Assembly: GCF_001758225.1 (NCBI RefSeq)
Contig: NZ_MAST01000034.1
Coordinates: forward strand, 283,077 to 347,076
DNA length: 64,000 nt
Direction of reading: 5' to 3'
DNA from: Humibacillus sp. DSM 29435
GTDB taxonomy: Bacteria > Actinomycetota > Actinomycetes > Actinomycetales > Dermatophilaceae
Both the position numbers and the translations under genes were made by a program. How positions within the stretch are numbered: position 1 is the stretch's first letter; each line of letters starts with the position of its first letter. The notes beneath the pieces were generated by a model that did no database searches, was not told where the DNA came from, and saw only the letters and a program-made list of their open reading frames with translations. Below are positions 53,568-62,109 of this stretch, piece by piece.

Positions 53568-54605
53568 TCAGGACATTCCGGTGGTGGTGAACTTGTCGTA
53601 GTAGATGTGCTTGTCGGTCGCCCCCAGCTGCAGGAGCGTCTCCATGGCGGCCTCGACCATGGGCGGGGGCCCGCAGACGTAGCAGTCAGCGGCATCCAGC
53701 TCGCTCTCGTGGCGTCTCACGACGTCGGTGATGAGGCCGGTCTCACCGTTCCAAGGGGCGTCATCCGGCTCCGAAAGTGCTGGTACGTAACGGAACCCGG
53801 GAAGCTTCTCGCCGAGGGAAGCCAGCTCCTGCTCGAAGCAGAGGTCGTGGCGACGTCGAGCGCCGTAGTAGAAGGTGATCTTGCGGTCACTCCCCTTCTC
53901 GGCGAGCTGTCGCAAGACCGACAGCACGGGGGCCATGCCGGCGCCCCCACCGACGAACACCATGTCGCTGTCGCGACCCTCGCGCAGGGTGAACACTCCG
54001 AACGGGCCCACGACCTCGACCTTGGTCCCCGGGCCCATCGAGTGGCCCAGCAGGTGCGAGAACGCACCGTCGGGGTAGGCCCGGATCACGAACTCGAGCT
54101 GGCCACTGGTCTTCGCGGAGCAGTTGGCGATGGAGAACGACCGTGTGACATCGGTGCCGGGAACGGTCATCTCGACGTACTGCCCTGGGAAGAAGGCGAA
54201 CTCGGTGGGCTCGACCAACGAGAGCACGAGGCTGTGCAGGTCGGGGGTGACGAGCTCGTTGGAGACCACCTCCATGGTCGCCGTCTGGATCGGCAGCCCG
54301 GAGTGGATCATCTCCTCGTCGTAGTTGAGCAGCTCGATCGTCACGTCCTCGTAGACGTGCGCCCGGCAGAGCAGCGTGTAGCCCTCCTCCCGTTCGAAGT
54401 CGGGTAGGGCGAACGAGGAGTACTTGTCGAGCTCGATGTCATCGCCGTCGAGCACGAACGACTTGCAGGCCGCGCACTGGCCCTCCTTGCACCCGTGCAT
54501 GAGCATCAGCCCCTGCTCGGATGCCGCTCGCAGCACGGTCTGCTCTTCCTGCACCTCGATCTCGATGCCTACCGGCTCGAACCGCACGACGTGTGTCTCG
54601 CCCAT
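53568..54605 (-). CDS. mimB: Monooxygenase reductase (2Fe-2S/FAD/NADH, MimB/PrmB-like, 345 aa)
   Basis: N-terminal ferredoxin domain with C-K-E-G-Q-C-A-A-C and a fourth Cys in L-L-C-R-A. The FAD domain has R-S-F-S-I-A-N, and the NADH domain has G-G-G-A-G-M-A-P and C-G-P-P-P-M-V. Domain order (ferredoxin, FAD, NAD) is that of MmoC/PrmB reductases. It passes electrons from NADH to the hydroxylase. The gap to the alpha-subunit gene contains a 13-bp-stem hairpin. Confidence 0.95.
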   Translation of the reverse strand: MGETHVVRFEPVGIEIEVQEEQTVLRAASEQGLMLMHGCKEGQCAACKSFVLDGDDIELDKYSSFALPDFEREEGYTLLCRAHVYEDVTIELLNYDEEMIHSGLPIQTATMEVVSNELVTPDLHSLVLSLVEPTEFAFFPGQYVEMTVPGTDVTRSFSIANCSAKTSGQLEFVIRAYPDGAFSHLLGHSMGPGTKVEVVGPFGVFTLREGRDSDMVFVGGGAGMAPVLSVLRQLAEKGSDRKITFYYGARRRHDLCFEQELASLGEKLPGFRYVPALSEPDDAPWNGETGLITDVVRRHESELDAADCYVCGPPPMVEAAMETLLQLGATDKHIYYDKFTTTGMS

Positions 54606-54634
54606 GCTTGTCTTGAACCTCTCAGGTGAGGCCT

Positions 54635-54664
54635 GGGGAGGCGCGACGATGGTCGCGCCTCCCC
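54635..54664 (-). terminator. Strong intercistronic hairpin between hydroxylase alpha and reductase genes
   Basis: Perfect 13-bp arms GGGGAGGCGCGAC and GTCGCGCCTCCCC with the four-base loop GATG, 30 bases before the reductase start. Inside an operon this suggests partial termination or an mRNA-stability element that favours the alpha-subunit transcript. Confidence 0.75.
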
Positions 54665-54699
54665 CGGCCGTGCGGTGGGGAGTCCCGTGCTAAGACGGA

Positions 54700-56352
54700 T
54701 CAGACCGCGGCGGGTGCCGGACGCCCTCCCGGTCCCTGACGGATGTAGTCAGCGTGGAAGGCCAGCTGCTCTTCAGGGGTCATCTCGTTAAGCAGCACGT
54801 TCGGGCTCGCGAAGGGCGGGCAGCGGCGCATGTGGTCAAGGGTCCACATCTTGCTCGGGTCGAGGTTGAGGTGCGGCTGCGCCACGAGCGTCTTGCCGTC
54901 GTCGCGCACGTAGCCCATGTCGGTCACCACGTCGGCCATGTTCCAGCCGTGGTAGAGCGTCTCCCACTCCCGCTTGCCGATGAGCTGACCCATGTTCGGG
55001 GTGTTGCGGCCCTGGTAGGTGGGGCGGAAGGCCTCGACATCGGTCCAGCGGCAGGCCTCGTGGCAGTAGGTGCGCATCTGCCCGCCCACCTCGGCCATCA
55101 CCATGTCCTCACGAACGAGGCACGGCACCATGCAGGTCCAGCAGCGACTGGGGTACACGTAGTCGACGTCCTCGAAGATGATCGGGTTGTGGCCGTTCGG
55201 GGTGGCGAGGCGGCTGTAGTTCTCCCACCAGGCACCGTACTTGTCGTACCAGCCCGGGTACTTGTACTCGAACCACTCGAAGTCCTTGTCGGTCATCGGG
55301 TCGATGCGCCAGTAGTTGGCGAGCCAGCCGGTAGCGAAGAACTGGGCGACCTCGTGCACGTAGCCCTTGTTCCAGATCTGGTTCCACGACTCCTCGATGA
55401 GGTCGTGCGGGATGACCAGGCCGTACTTCTCGAGCGGCACCAGGTAGCTGCGGTAGTAGTCGTCGTAGATCCACCGACGCCACATCTCCGCGTAGCTCTC
55501 TCGGTCCTTGCGGCGGTCCTTGGTGCCGTACTCGATGAAGGTGCCGATGGCGGCATCCACGACGCGGTGGTTGTTCCACCATGCGTAGCGGAGGTCACGC
55601 TCGAGCAGCTGGTGGTTGCCCTCGTCGGCGAGCGCCATGAGCAGCGTGGCGTAGCCGTTGCTGATGTGTCGTGACTCGTCGGACTGCACCGAGTGGAACA
55701 CCGTGGGCAGCAGGTAGTCACCGTTGGCGGCCGCTTCGGCCGGCATGGCGACGAAGAGGGTGTTGGTGAACGCGGTCTCGGCCACGATCGTCAGATAGAT
55801 GCTGGCGGCGGTGATCGCGTCACCGGTGATGAAGCCCTCGGCGAACTGGCGGCCGATCGTGCCGCAGTAGTCGTTCTGGAAGTTCTTCAGGCTGCTGTTG
55901 AAGCCGGCCGGGTCGATGTAGCTGTTCATGTAGAGGCGCTTGAGGTTCTGCTGGATCGTCGAGTGACGCACCTCGTCGATCATCTGGATCGCCTGGCCGT
56001 TGTGCAGCTCGGGGTTCGGCACGTTGCGGAACAGCAGCGGCATGGCGCGGGCGGCCGAGATCTCGGGCAGCGGGATGATGCTGAGGAACAGCTTCTGCCA
56101 CTCCAGCCAGCGCTCCTCGACCTGGCGGAACATGTTGCCGCGAATCGCTCCGTCGGCCGCGCCGTAGACGCGGTGGTCCTTCTCCTCCTGCATGGGGAAG
56201 TACGACCTCAGCACCTGCTTGAGGGGGTCCTTCTTCTTCGCCTTGGCGAAGGTGTAGTCCGTCCCGTACTGGGAGACCGGCTCGTGGTAGAGCGGCTCCC
56301 ACGCAAGCTCTTGGATCTTCTCGTGAGCCTTCGCAATGCTCTGGCGACTCAT
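54700..56352 (-). CDS. mimA: Di-iron monooxygenase hydroxylase alpha subunit (MimA/PrmA-like, 550 aa)
   Basis: All six di-iron ligands are visible: Glu97, Glu127-x-x-His130, Glu192, and Glu226-x-x-His229. Their spacing (30, 3, 62, 34, 3) equals that of methane monooxygenase MmoX. The two E-x-x-H boxes read D-E-V-R-H and D-E-S-R-H. A C-terminal Cys-rich stretch (C-W-T-C-M-V-P-C) is typical of the propane/phenol branch. The ATG at 56352 has AAGGAG five bases upstream; a GTG two codons earlier overlaps that site. Gene content places it with mycobacterial Mim and rhodococcal/gordonial Prm enzymes, which oxidise propane, acetone and phenol; substrate range here is inferred. Confidence 0.95.
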   Translation of the reverse strand: MSRQSIAKAHEKIQELAWEPLYHEPVSQYGTDYTFAKAKKKDPLKQVLRSYFPMQEEKDHRVYGAADGAIRGNMFRQVEERWLEWQKLFLSIIPLPEISAARAMPLLFRNVPNPELHNGQAIQMIDEVRHSTIQQNLKRLYMNSYIDPAGFNSSLKNFQNDYCGTIGRQFAEGFITGDAITAASIYLTIVAETAFTNTLFVAMPAEAAANGDYLLPTVFHSVQSDESRHISNGYATLLMALADEGNHQLLERDLRYAWWNNHRVVDAAIGTFIEYGTKDRRKDRESYAEMWRRWIYDDYYRSYLVPLEKYGLVIPHDLIEESWNQIWNKGYVHEVAQFFATGWLANYWRIDPMTDKDFEWFEYKYPGWYDKYGAWWENYSRLATPNGHNPIIFEDVDYVYPSRCWTCMVPCLVREDMVMAEVGGQMRTYCHEACRWTDVEAFRPTYQGRNTPNMGQLIGKREWETLYHGWNMADVVTDMGYVRDDGKTLVAQPHLNLDPSKMWTLDHMRRCPPFASPNVLLNEMTPEEQLAFHADYIRQGPGGRPAPAAV

Positions 56353-56437
56353 CGACACTCCTTCGGGTCCGTGGAAGACGACGACCTTCGGGGTAGCCGT
56401 CCGAGTCTTAGTGAACCCATCCCCGACGGCATCCGCG

Positions 56438-56452
56438 GTCTCACTCTGAGAC
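56438..56452. promoter_or_regulatory. Palindromic activator site A (monooxygenase operon)
   Basis: GTCTCA-CTC-TGAGAC is a perfect inverted repeat 86 bases upstream of the hydroxylase alpha start. A near-identical copy is at 56869. Both are probably bound by the divergent Fis-type activator. Confidence 0.75.
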
Positions 56453-56466
56453 GGGCAGCAGCCTGG

Positions 56467-56772
56467 TCACGGTGTCTCGAAAACGGCGGCACGCAGCTCG
56501 TCCAGCTGAGCATGCACTCGCTTCATGACCTCTCGGTTACCCTCGGCCCGTGGCTCGATCCCCAGTGCTGCCAGTAGTTCTCGTGCGGGAGCACCAGGGT
56601 CGCCGCTCTCACCGAGCACCGGGTGCAGACCTTGGTCGACGAGGTGCTCGAAGACGAGGCTGACCACGCTCCAGGGGTTGTACGTCTCGTTGTGCACCAC
56701 AGCCGCAGCCTTGGTACCGACCGGGTCGGCCTTCGGCTCGGACTCCGCAAAACGATCGATCCGCTCATTCAC
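56467..56772 (-). CDS. Small protein of unknown function upstream of the monooxygenase operon (101 aa)
   Basis: The GTG at 56772 has GGAGG five bases upstream; a frame open to a GTG at 56832 would add 20 residues and lacks a site. The product has N-E-T-Y-N-P-W-S-V-V-S-L-V-F-E-H-L near the middle and an amphipathic C-terminal helix (V-M-K-R-V-H-A-Q-L-D-E-L-R). It looks like a folded alpha-helical cytoplasmic protein. No family is recognised. It lies between the two copies of the 15-bp palindrome, with the second copy 97 bases before its start, so it is probably co-regulated with the monooxygenase. Confidence 0.65.
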   Translation of the reverse strand: MNERIDRFAESEPKADPVGTKAAAVVHNETYNPWSVVSLVFEHLVDQGLHPVLGESGDPGAPARELLAALGIEPRAEGNREVMKRVHAQLDELRAAVFETP

Positions 56773-56868
56773 GACAGCCTCCAAGACGTGTTCGTCAGGT
56801 TCGTGGGCCAGCTGCGACGGGTCCACCACCACGGTGGCATCGGTCTACCGCAGCGGTGAAGGGGCGCC

Positions 56869-56883
56869 GTCTCACTTTGAGAC
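56869..56883. promoter_or_regulatory. Palindromic activator site B (small gene / regulator)
   Basis: GTCTCA-CTT-TGAGAC differs from site A only in the middle base of the spacer. It lies 97 bases before the small unknown gene and 118 bases before the divergent activator gene, so it could serve both. Confidence 0.75.
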
Positions 56884-57000
56884 ACTGGCGCAATCCGGCG
56901 GGTGCGTACCATTGCCCAAGGATCACGACAGCGCTCGTCGTGGGGGCGTGGCGGGGGCGCCCCGAACAGTGACCCGGCCGGGTCGCGGAGGTGAAGCCAC

Positions 57001-58833
57001 ATGATGCGTTCTCCTGCAAAAGACCGACCCACCGATCGCGACCGTGCCGACCGCGGCGACCTCGTCGCCCGCGACCGCCAGCGGTTCCTCGCGGGCGAGC
57101 CCCTCGACCCGGCTCGCGTACGCGGTGACATCCTCGCCTCGTGGCGTCGTTCGCGCGAGCAGGACGTCCCGGCGGACCGCGTGGTGCACACCTTCCAGGA
57201 CGACATCGACCCTGAGATGGGCCTCACCCGCAGCGCCCGGCCCGTGCTCCGGGCACTGCGCGAGCAGATGGAAGGACAGGCCGTCAGCATCATCCTGTCT
57301 GACCACACCGGGCTGGTCCTCTCGCGCAGCAGCGGCGAGCCCGAGCTCGACCGCTACCTCGACATGGTCGAGCTGGCTCCAGGCTTTTGCTACGGCGAGG
57401 ACAGTGTCGGCACGAACGGCATCGGCACTGCCCTCGAGATGGGCGGCCCCGTCGCTGTTCTCGGGCACGAGCACTACGTCGAGAACCTCGAGCGCCTCTC
57501 GTGCGTGGCGGTTCCGATCAAACACCCGGTGACCGGTCGCACGGTCGGGGTGCTCAACCTGACCTGCTGGACCCGTGACGCCGGCCCCCTGTTGCTGAGC
57601 CTCGCGAAGAATGCCGTGGCCCAGATCCGACAGGAGCTGACCGCGGGCGCCGGCGACGGCCAGCTCAAGCTGCTCCAGGCCTACCTGCGCGCTTCGCGCC
57701 GTTCGTCCGGCATCGTCTTCGCCGTGACCGGTGACACCGTGATCCTCGGTGACAGCGTTCGCACCCGCCTCTCCCCCGACGACCAGTCGGCGATGGTGAC
57801 GCACGCCCTCGAGTCGCTCGTGAACGGCAACCGCAAGCAGATCGACATCGACCTGCCCTCTGGTACTCGGGCCCGCCTGCAGGCGCAGTCGGTGGGCGAG
57901 GACGAGAAGGGGACGGTCGTCAGCGTCAGCCTCGCCGAAGCGTGGACCGGTCGGCGTCCGAACATCGAGCACTCCTCGGATGCCGGCCTGCCCGGCATCG
58001 TGGGCACCGATCCGGTGTGGGCACACTGCTGTCGTGAGGTGGAGACGGCCGCCCGGAACGACGAGTGGCTCGTCGTTCGCGGCGAAAGGGGCGTTGGCAA
58101 GCTCGCCGTGCTGCGCGCGGTCCATCTTCGTCTTCACCCCGGCAGCCAGGTCACGGTGCTTGACGCCGCAGTCGAGCGCACGGCATCCGCCTGGGCCCGG
58201 GAGCTGGCCGTCGCTCTCCACGGCAGCTCAACGGGCGTCGTCATCACTCACACGGAGGCTCTCGACGCCAACCGGCTCAACGCGGCCGCCGAAGCGCTGC
58301 AGGCTGCGAAGGCCAAGCCCGGCAGCGAGCTACGTTGGGTGGCAGCAACACTCGCCGATGGCGCCGACGAGCTCCACCTGCTGCCCCTGCTCGACCTTTT
58401 TCCGCGCACGGTCGACGTGCCGCCGCTGCGGCTCCACCTGCGGGACCTGCCCCTGCTCGTTCCTCACCTGCTGCGGCGGATCGACCCGCACGGGCACCTG
58501 ACCTACTCGGCGGACGTGATCGCCACCATGGTGAGGGGAAGCTGGACCGGCAACGTGACCGAGCTCGACGGCGTGCTCCGCGAGATCGCAGCGCACCGTC
58601 GCTCGGGCGAGATCGTGCTCGAAGACCTACCGCCAGCTGCCCGCACCGTCAGTCGGCGACGCTTGACGCACATCGAGGCGCTCGAGCGCGACGCGGTGGT
58701 CGCGGCGCTTCAGCAGGCTCACGGCGACAAGACCCGGGCGGCGAAGGCCCTCGGCATGTCTCGCGCCACGATCTACCGCAAGATCCGCGACTACGGCATC
58801 CTGGCACCGGTCCGTCCGCTCAGTCAGGGGTAG
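57001..58833 (+). CDS. GAF/Fis-type transcriptional activator of the monooxygenase (MimR/AcoR-like, 610 aa)
   Basis: A GAF sensor (about 60-215) contains G-T-N-G-I-G-T-A-L and the G-H-E-H-Y-V-E-N-L block typical of AcoR-type regulators. The central region (about 330-545) is a degenerate sigma54-type AAA module: the Walker A site is only G-E-R-G-V-G-K-L and there is no G-A-F-T-G-A loop. A Fis helix-turn-helix ends the protein (K-T-R-A-A-K-A-L-G-M-S-R-A-T-I-Y). Actinobacteria lack sigma54, so this works as a classical activator. Its mycobacterial counterpart MimR responds to acetone. GGAGG precedes two successive ATG codons. Confidence 0.9.
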   Translation: MMRSPAKDRPTDRDRADRGDLVARDRQRFLAGEPLDPARVRGDILASWRRSREQDVPADRVVHTFQDDIDPEMGLTRSARPVLRALREQMEGQAVSIILSDHTGLVLSRSSGEPELDRYLDMVELAPGFCYGEDSVGTNGIGTALEMGGPVAVLGHEHYVENLERLSCVAVPIKHPVTGRTVGVLNLTCWTRDAGPLLLSLAKNAVAQIRQELTAGAGDGQLKLLQAYLRASRRSSGIVFAVTGDTVILGDSVRTRLSPDDQSAMVTHALESLVNGNRKQIDIDLPSGTRARLQAQSVGEDEKGTVVSVSLAEAWTGRRPNIEHSSDAGLPGIVGTDPVWAHCCREVETAARNDEWLVVRGERGVGKLAVLRAVHLRLHPGSQVTVLDAAVERTASAWARELAVALHGSSTGVVITHTEALDANRLNAAAEALQAAKAKPGSELRWVAATLADGADELHLLPLLDLFPRTVDVPPLRLHLRDLPLLVPHLLRRIDPHGHLTYSADVIATMVRGSWTGNVTELDGVLREIAAHRRSGEIVLEDLPPAARTVSRRRLTHIEALERDAVVAALQQAHGDKTRAAKALGMSRATIYRKIRDYGILAPVRPLSQG

Positions 58834-58890
58834 CGGGGCGGCTTTGTCGCTGGCGCCGTCGCTGTCGCCGTCGCTGTGGGGGGTCGTCGG

Positions 58891-59391
58891 ATGTCGCAAG
58901 GTGAGACGTCGACCGGCTCTGACCGCGAGCCAGACTGTTCCATGACCGACTCACAGACCTTCCGGCTGATGTACCGCAGTCGCGACCGCATCTCTCCCGA
59001 CGAGCGCAAGCTCGCACTGGGCGCGCTGTTCACGAAGGCCCGCTCGAACAACAAGGCCCTGGGCGTGACCGGGGCACTGCTCGTCGACGGTGACCAGTTC
59101 GTGCAGACCCTCGAAGGCGACGAGCCCGAGGTGAGGATGCTGTTCGACCGCATCAAGGCGGATCCGCGCCACGACAGCGTCGAGCTGATCAGCACCGAGA
59201 TGGTGCCCGAACGAGTCTTCGCCCGCTGGTCGATGGCGCGGGTCGGGCACGACGGGGAGCCCGACATCGCGCTCATCGCCCACACCGACGGCATCTCGCC
59301 CGCCTCGAGCCGCGGTGGCACCCCTGGTCAGGTGGGGGTGCTCGATGCCATGCGCCGCGCTGCCGTGCGTGCCGACGAACAGGTGTCCTGA
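58891..59391 (+). CDS. BLUF-domain blue-light sensor (166 aa)
   Basis: Residues 23-115 match the flavin-binding BLUF fold. The photoactive Tyr (R-L-M-Y-R-S-R, Tyr28), Asn (S-N-N-K, Asn54), Gln (Q-F-V-Q-T-L-E-G, Gln72) and the Trp-x-Met segment (R-W-S-M) are all present. Asn-Gln spacing (18) equals that of AppA; the Tyr-Asn loop is two residues longer. A GGGG stretch supports this start; an ATG at 58942 would remove 17 mostly polar residues. The C-terminal 50 residues are not a known output domain. It is the next gene after the monooxygenase activator, 57 bases away, on the same strand. Confidence 0.88.
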   Translation: MSQGETSTGSDREPDCSMTDSQTFRLMYRSRDRISPDERKLALGALFTKARSNNKALGVTGALLVDGDQFVQTLEGDEPEVRMLFDRIKADPRHDSVELISTEMVPERVFARWSMARVGHDGEPDIALIAHTDGISPASSRGGTPGQVGVLDAMRRAAVRADEQVS

Positions 59392-59401
59392 GCAGCGCCG
59401 G

Positions 59402-59965
59402 TCAGGCGGCAGGCACGCCCGAACGCCTCCCGAGGCGGGCCAGCACCTTGGCCTGGCGCTCGGCGCCGTCGGGCACGTCGACCGCGGACTTGCAGACGCC
59501 CTCGCCGTAGAGATGCTCGCCGAAACCGTCGGCCGACCTTTCGATCGTGTCGAGCTCAGCGGCATCCAGAATCTCGTCGTGCCCAGCTGACTGGGCGAGG
59601 TCCCAGCGGTGCACGATCAGGTCGAACCCGTAGAACGTGGTGATCGCCGCCCCGATCGTCGAGCGGCCGAAGACCCCGTCGTACTCGAGGTCGGCCACGG
59701 CAGGGTCGGCCAGCAGCTCCCGGAGGTGGCGGTCGTGCGCGTGCCAGGCCTGCGCCGGGTCGACCGTCGCCGGGATGCTGCTGCCGGCGTCGACGCCGTG
59801 CTGGGCGAGGAAGTCGCGCTGGGTGCTCATCACGTGGTCGAGCACGTCGCTGGCCGCCCACCCTTCGCAGGGTGAAGCGGCCCCCCAGTCGGTCGGGGTC
59901 AGGGAGTCGACGACGGCGCCGAAGCGGTCGGCGAGCTGGGCGTAGCGGTCGGACGTGACGGTCAT
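59402..59965 (-). CDS. TIGR03086-type DinB/maleylpyruvate-isomerase-like protein (187 aa)
   Basis: AAGGAGC precedes the ATG. The four-helix DinB-type fold has T-P-C-E-G-W-like S-P-C-E-G-W-A-A-S-D-V-L-D-H-V, with the first metal His, and a later F-Y-G-F-D-L-I-V-H-R-W-D-L-A-Q motif with His. Such proteins are mycothiol- or metal-dependent enzymes; the exact reaction is unknown. It is divergent from the AraC-type gene, 75 bases apart, a possible regulator-target pair. An upstream frame extension of 41 codons is rejected. Confidence 0.83.
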   Translation of the reverse strand: MTVTSDRYAQLADRFGAVVDSLTPTDWGAASPCEGWAASDVLDHVMSTQRDFLAQHGVDAGSSIPATVDPAQAWHAHDRHLRELLADPAVADLEYDGVFGRSTIGAAITTFYGFDLIVHRWDLAQSAGHDEILDAAELDTIERSADGFGEHLYGEGVCKSAVDVPDGAERQAKVLARLGRRSGVPAA

Positions 59966-60040
59966 GTGTCTGCTCCTTCGATGGCTTCCCTCTCGAGGGT
60001 AGGCACCCGTCCACGCGCCGGTCTTGATAGTTTCCGACAT

Positions 60041-60871
60041 ATGCCGATGGTGGGTTCCCGGGTTCGTGACGACGTCGAGCGCGCCCACCTGGTCGACCCG
60101 ACCGACCTGCGCTACTCGATCGAGCGTGCCAGCGTGTCCCCCGACCTGGCCGGTCTGGCGCGCCGCTTCTGGATTCCGGTCTGGGCCGTGCCACCTGGGC
60201 AGAGCTCGCCTCAGAGCGTGCTTCAGTACCCGGTCTGCCTCATCGTCGTGTCGAACACCTACGCCCGTTTCTACGGGGTGGCGTCAGGTCTGTCCCACAC
60301 CGTACTGGAGGGTCGCGGTTGGGCGGTTGGCCTGATGCTGGCACCCGCCGCCGGCTACCTGCTCACGGCGCAGCCGGTACGCCGGATGACCGACCACCAC
60401 GTCGACCTGTCGACGGTGCCGGGGCTCGGCGGTGCGGAGCTGACCCTGCGGGTACGCGAGGCGATGAGCAACGACCCGGAGTCACCGGCGGCTCAGGAGC
60501 AGGCTCGCGAGGCGGTCGAGGATGCCTTGCGGCCCCGGTTGCCGGTCGACGATGAGGGTCAGCTCGTCAACGCCGTCGTCGAGCTGGTCGAGACCTCACC
60601 CGACCTGCTGCGCGTAGATGACCTCTGCGATCGGTTCGACATCTCGGAGCGCACCCTGCAACGCCTGCTGCACAAGCGCATCGGCCTGTCGCCCAAGTGG
60701 CTGATCCGTCGCCGTCGGCTCCAGGAGGGGGCCGACCGGCTGCGCGACAGTGACGCCGACCTGTCTACCGTGGCGGCCGAGCTGGGATACGCCGATCAGG
60801 CGCATTTCACCCGCGACTTCCGGATGTCCACCGGCATCACGCCAGGCCAGTTCGCGGCCCGGTTTCGCTGA
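60041..60871 (+). CDS. AraC-family transcriptional regulator (276 aa)
   Basis: The C-terminal third holds two helix-turn-helix units: L-C-D-R-F-D-I-S-E-R-T-L-Q-R-L-L, then V-A-A-E-L-G-Y-A-D-Q-A-H-F-T-R-D-F with the typical G-I-T-P-G-Q-F. The N-terminal domain resembles the DUF6597 beta-barrel of this regulator class. No ribosome site is seen before the ATG, so it may be leaderless; a TTGATA element lies just upstream. Target could be the divergent DinB-like gene. Confidence 0.88.
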   Translation: MPMVGSRVRDDVERAHLVDPTDLRYSIERASVSPDLAGLARRFWIPVWAVPPGQSSPQSVLQYPVCLIVVSNTYARFYGVASGLSHTVLEGRGWAVGLMLAPAAGYLLTAQPVRRMTDHHVDLSTVPGLGGAELTLRVREAMSNDPESPAAQEQAREAVEDALRPRLPVDDEGQLVNAVVELVETSPDLLRVDDLCDRFDISERTLQRLLHKRIGLSPKWLIRRRRLQEGADRLRDSDADLSTVAAELGYADQAHFTRDFRMSTGITPGQFAARFR

Positions 60872-61021
60872 GCGGTGTGACGCTGCGGCCATGACTGCAA
60901 AATCAGGGTCCGTTCGTGCGCTGGCCCGGTCAGACGGCGTCAGCCCACGTGGAACCCCAGCACTACAAGTGACGGTGAAACCTCGTGAAAACCAGGTGGC
61001 CCGGGGTGGGACGCTGTGGTC

Positions 61022-61294
61022 ATGAACGAGGTGCTTGAGCAGGCCTTGGCGCCAGTTCTGCAAGATCTGAGCGGTGCCGGGGTCTCGCTGGCACGCATCG
61101 AAGAAGAGAACTGGACGGGCCTTGAGGATCGGCCATCCGCGATGGTGTGGAGCACCGACGGTTCCGGCTTCGGCATCGGTGTTGATCGACTGGCCCCGTC
61201 GGTGCAGCACCAGTCCGCCGTCTGGGTTCGTCCGGTCGGCGAGAAGCCGATCGCGTTGATTGGTTCGCTCAGAGCGGCGGAAGTAGCCCCCTGA
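61022..61294 (+). CDS. Hypothetical small protein (90 aa)
   Basis: An acidic 90-residue protein beginning M-N-E-V-L-E-Q-A-L-A-P-V-L. It has a plausible alpha/beta composition: L-A-R-I-E-E-E-N-W, A-M-V-W-S-T-D-G-S-G-F-G-I-G and I-A-L-I-G-S. GGGAC lies about ten bases before the ATG. It resembles no family I know. The composition supports coding, but the assignment rests on the frame alone. The 150 bases upstream contain a non-functional-looking segment. Confidence 0.55.
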   Translation: MNEVLEQALAPVLQDLSGAGVSLARIEEENWTGLEDRPSAMVWSTDGSGFGIGVDRLAPSVQHQSAVWVRPVGEKPIALIGSLRAAEVAP

Positions 61295-61383
61295 GTCCGA
61301 CAGCCCGGACAGCGGCGCCGTGGTACGCCCCTTCAGCTCTGGGACCAGGGCCTCGACCTGACCGAGGGCTGACCCGCTCACTC

Positions 61384-62046
61384 CTACCGCGCGAGGATCC
61401 CGTCGGCCAGTGCCTGCGCGAGCCAGTCCCGGTAGGACTTCTGCGACCAGCCACCAGTGTCGCGCATCAGGAGGTGTACCTCAGGAGAGGTGAGGGTCCA
61501 CACCACCTGCGCGGCACGCTCGACCGAGAGACCGTCCCGCAACGGCCCTCGGACGGCGATCCACCCCACGATCGTCCGCATCGCGGCCCGCCGCTGCCGC
61601 ACCTGGATGTCCTCTCGGAGGCCGGCCGCCTCCTGGTCGACCGCGGCCGCGCTGCGCAGGATGTCGTCGAGGGGTCGGATGCGCTCGAGCTGCCCGGCGA
61701 CTCCGGAGGCCAGCATCCGAACCTGCTCACGCTGGTCGGGCTCCTCACGCAGAGCCTGTGGCCCGGCTCGCTCGAGCACACCGACCGGGGCGTCGTCCCC
61801 ACCGATTGTTACGTCGAGCACGGCTTTGAGCAGCCCGATCTTGGAGCCAAACGTCTTGTAGACCGTGTCGACGGAGACCCCGGCCGAGCCGGCGACCGCG
61901 GCGAGAGACGTACTGGCGTAACCGGCGTCGAGGAAATGCGTGGTGGCCGCGTCGACCACTCGGCGACGCGTCGCCCGGGCACGGTCGGCACGCACGGACG
62001 AGTGGTAGGAGCGTTTCTCCCTTGACACGGGCGTATCGTCAGGCAC
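61384..62046 (-). CDS. TetR-family transcriptional regulator (220 aa)
   Basis: The N-terminal DNA-binding domain shows R-R-R-V-V-D-A-A-T-T-H-F and A-G-V-S-V-D-T-V-Y-K-T-F-G-S-K. The remainder is a variable helical ligand domain. The start is a GTG lying directly beside an inverted repeat; an in-frame GTG six codons later is an alternative. It is divergent from the SnoaL-like gene and probably represses it and itself. Confidence 0.9.
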   Translation of the reverse strand: MPDDTPVSREKRSYHSSVRADRARATRRRVVDAATTHFLDAGYASTSLAAVAGSAGVSVDTVYKTFGSKIGLLKAVLDVTIGGDDAPVGVLERAGPQALREEPDQREQVRMLASGVAGQLERIRPLDDILRSAAAVDQEAAGLREDIQVRQRRAAMRTIVGWIAVRGPLRDGLSVERAAQVVWTLTSPEVHLLMRDTGGWSQKSYRDWLAQALADGILAR

Positions 62047-62048
62047 AT

Positions 62049-62075
62049 ATTCATTCTACTTAGCCTAGAGTCAAT
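62049..62075. promoter_or_regulatory. TetR operator candidate
   Basis: Arms ATTCATTCTA and TAGAGTCAAT match in eight of ten positions as an inverted repeat around a seven-base centre, in the 63-base divergent region. It abuts the TetR start codon. Confidence 0.6.
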
Positions 62076-62109
62076 CTAATCGCGGACATGCGGTTTAGGA
62101 GCAGAAAAC

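Noticed and set aside
56353..56437. Possible -24/-12 promoter for a Fis/AAA-type activator
   Set aside because: No GG-N10-GC element of the right type was seen, the activator lacks the G-A-F-T-G-A loop, and actinobacteria do not have sigma54.
60893..60907. tRNA-like anticodon stretch GACTGCAAAATCAGG
   Set aside because: No acceptor stem, D-arm or GGTTCGAATCC-type T-arm is found around it.
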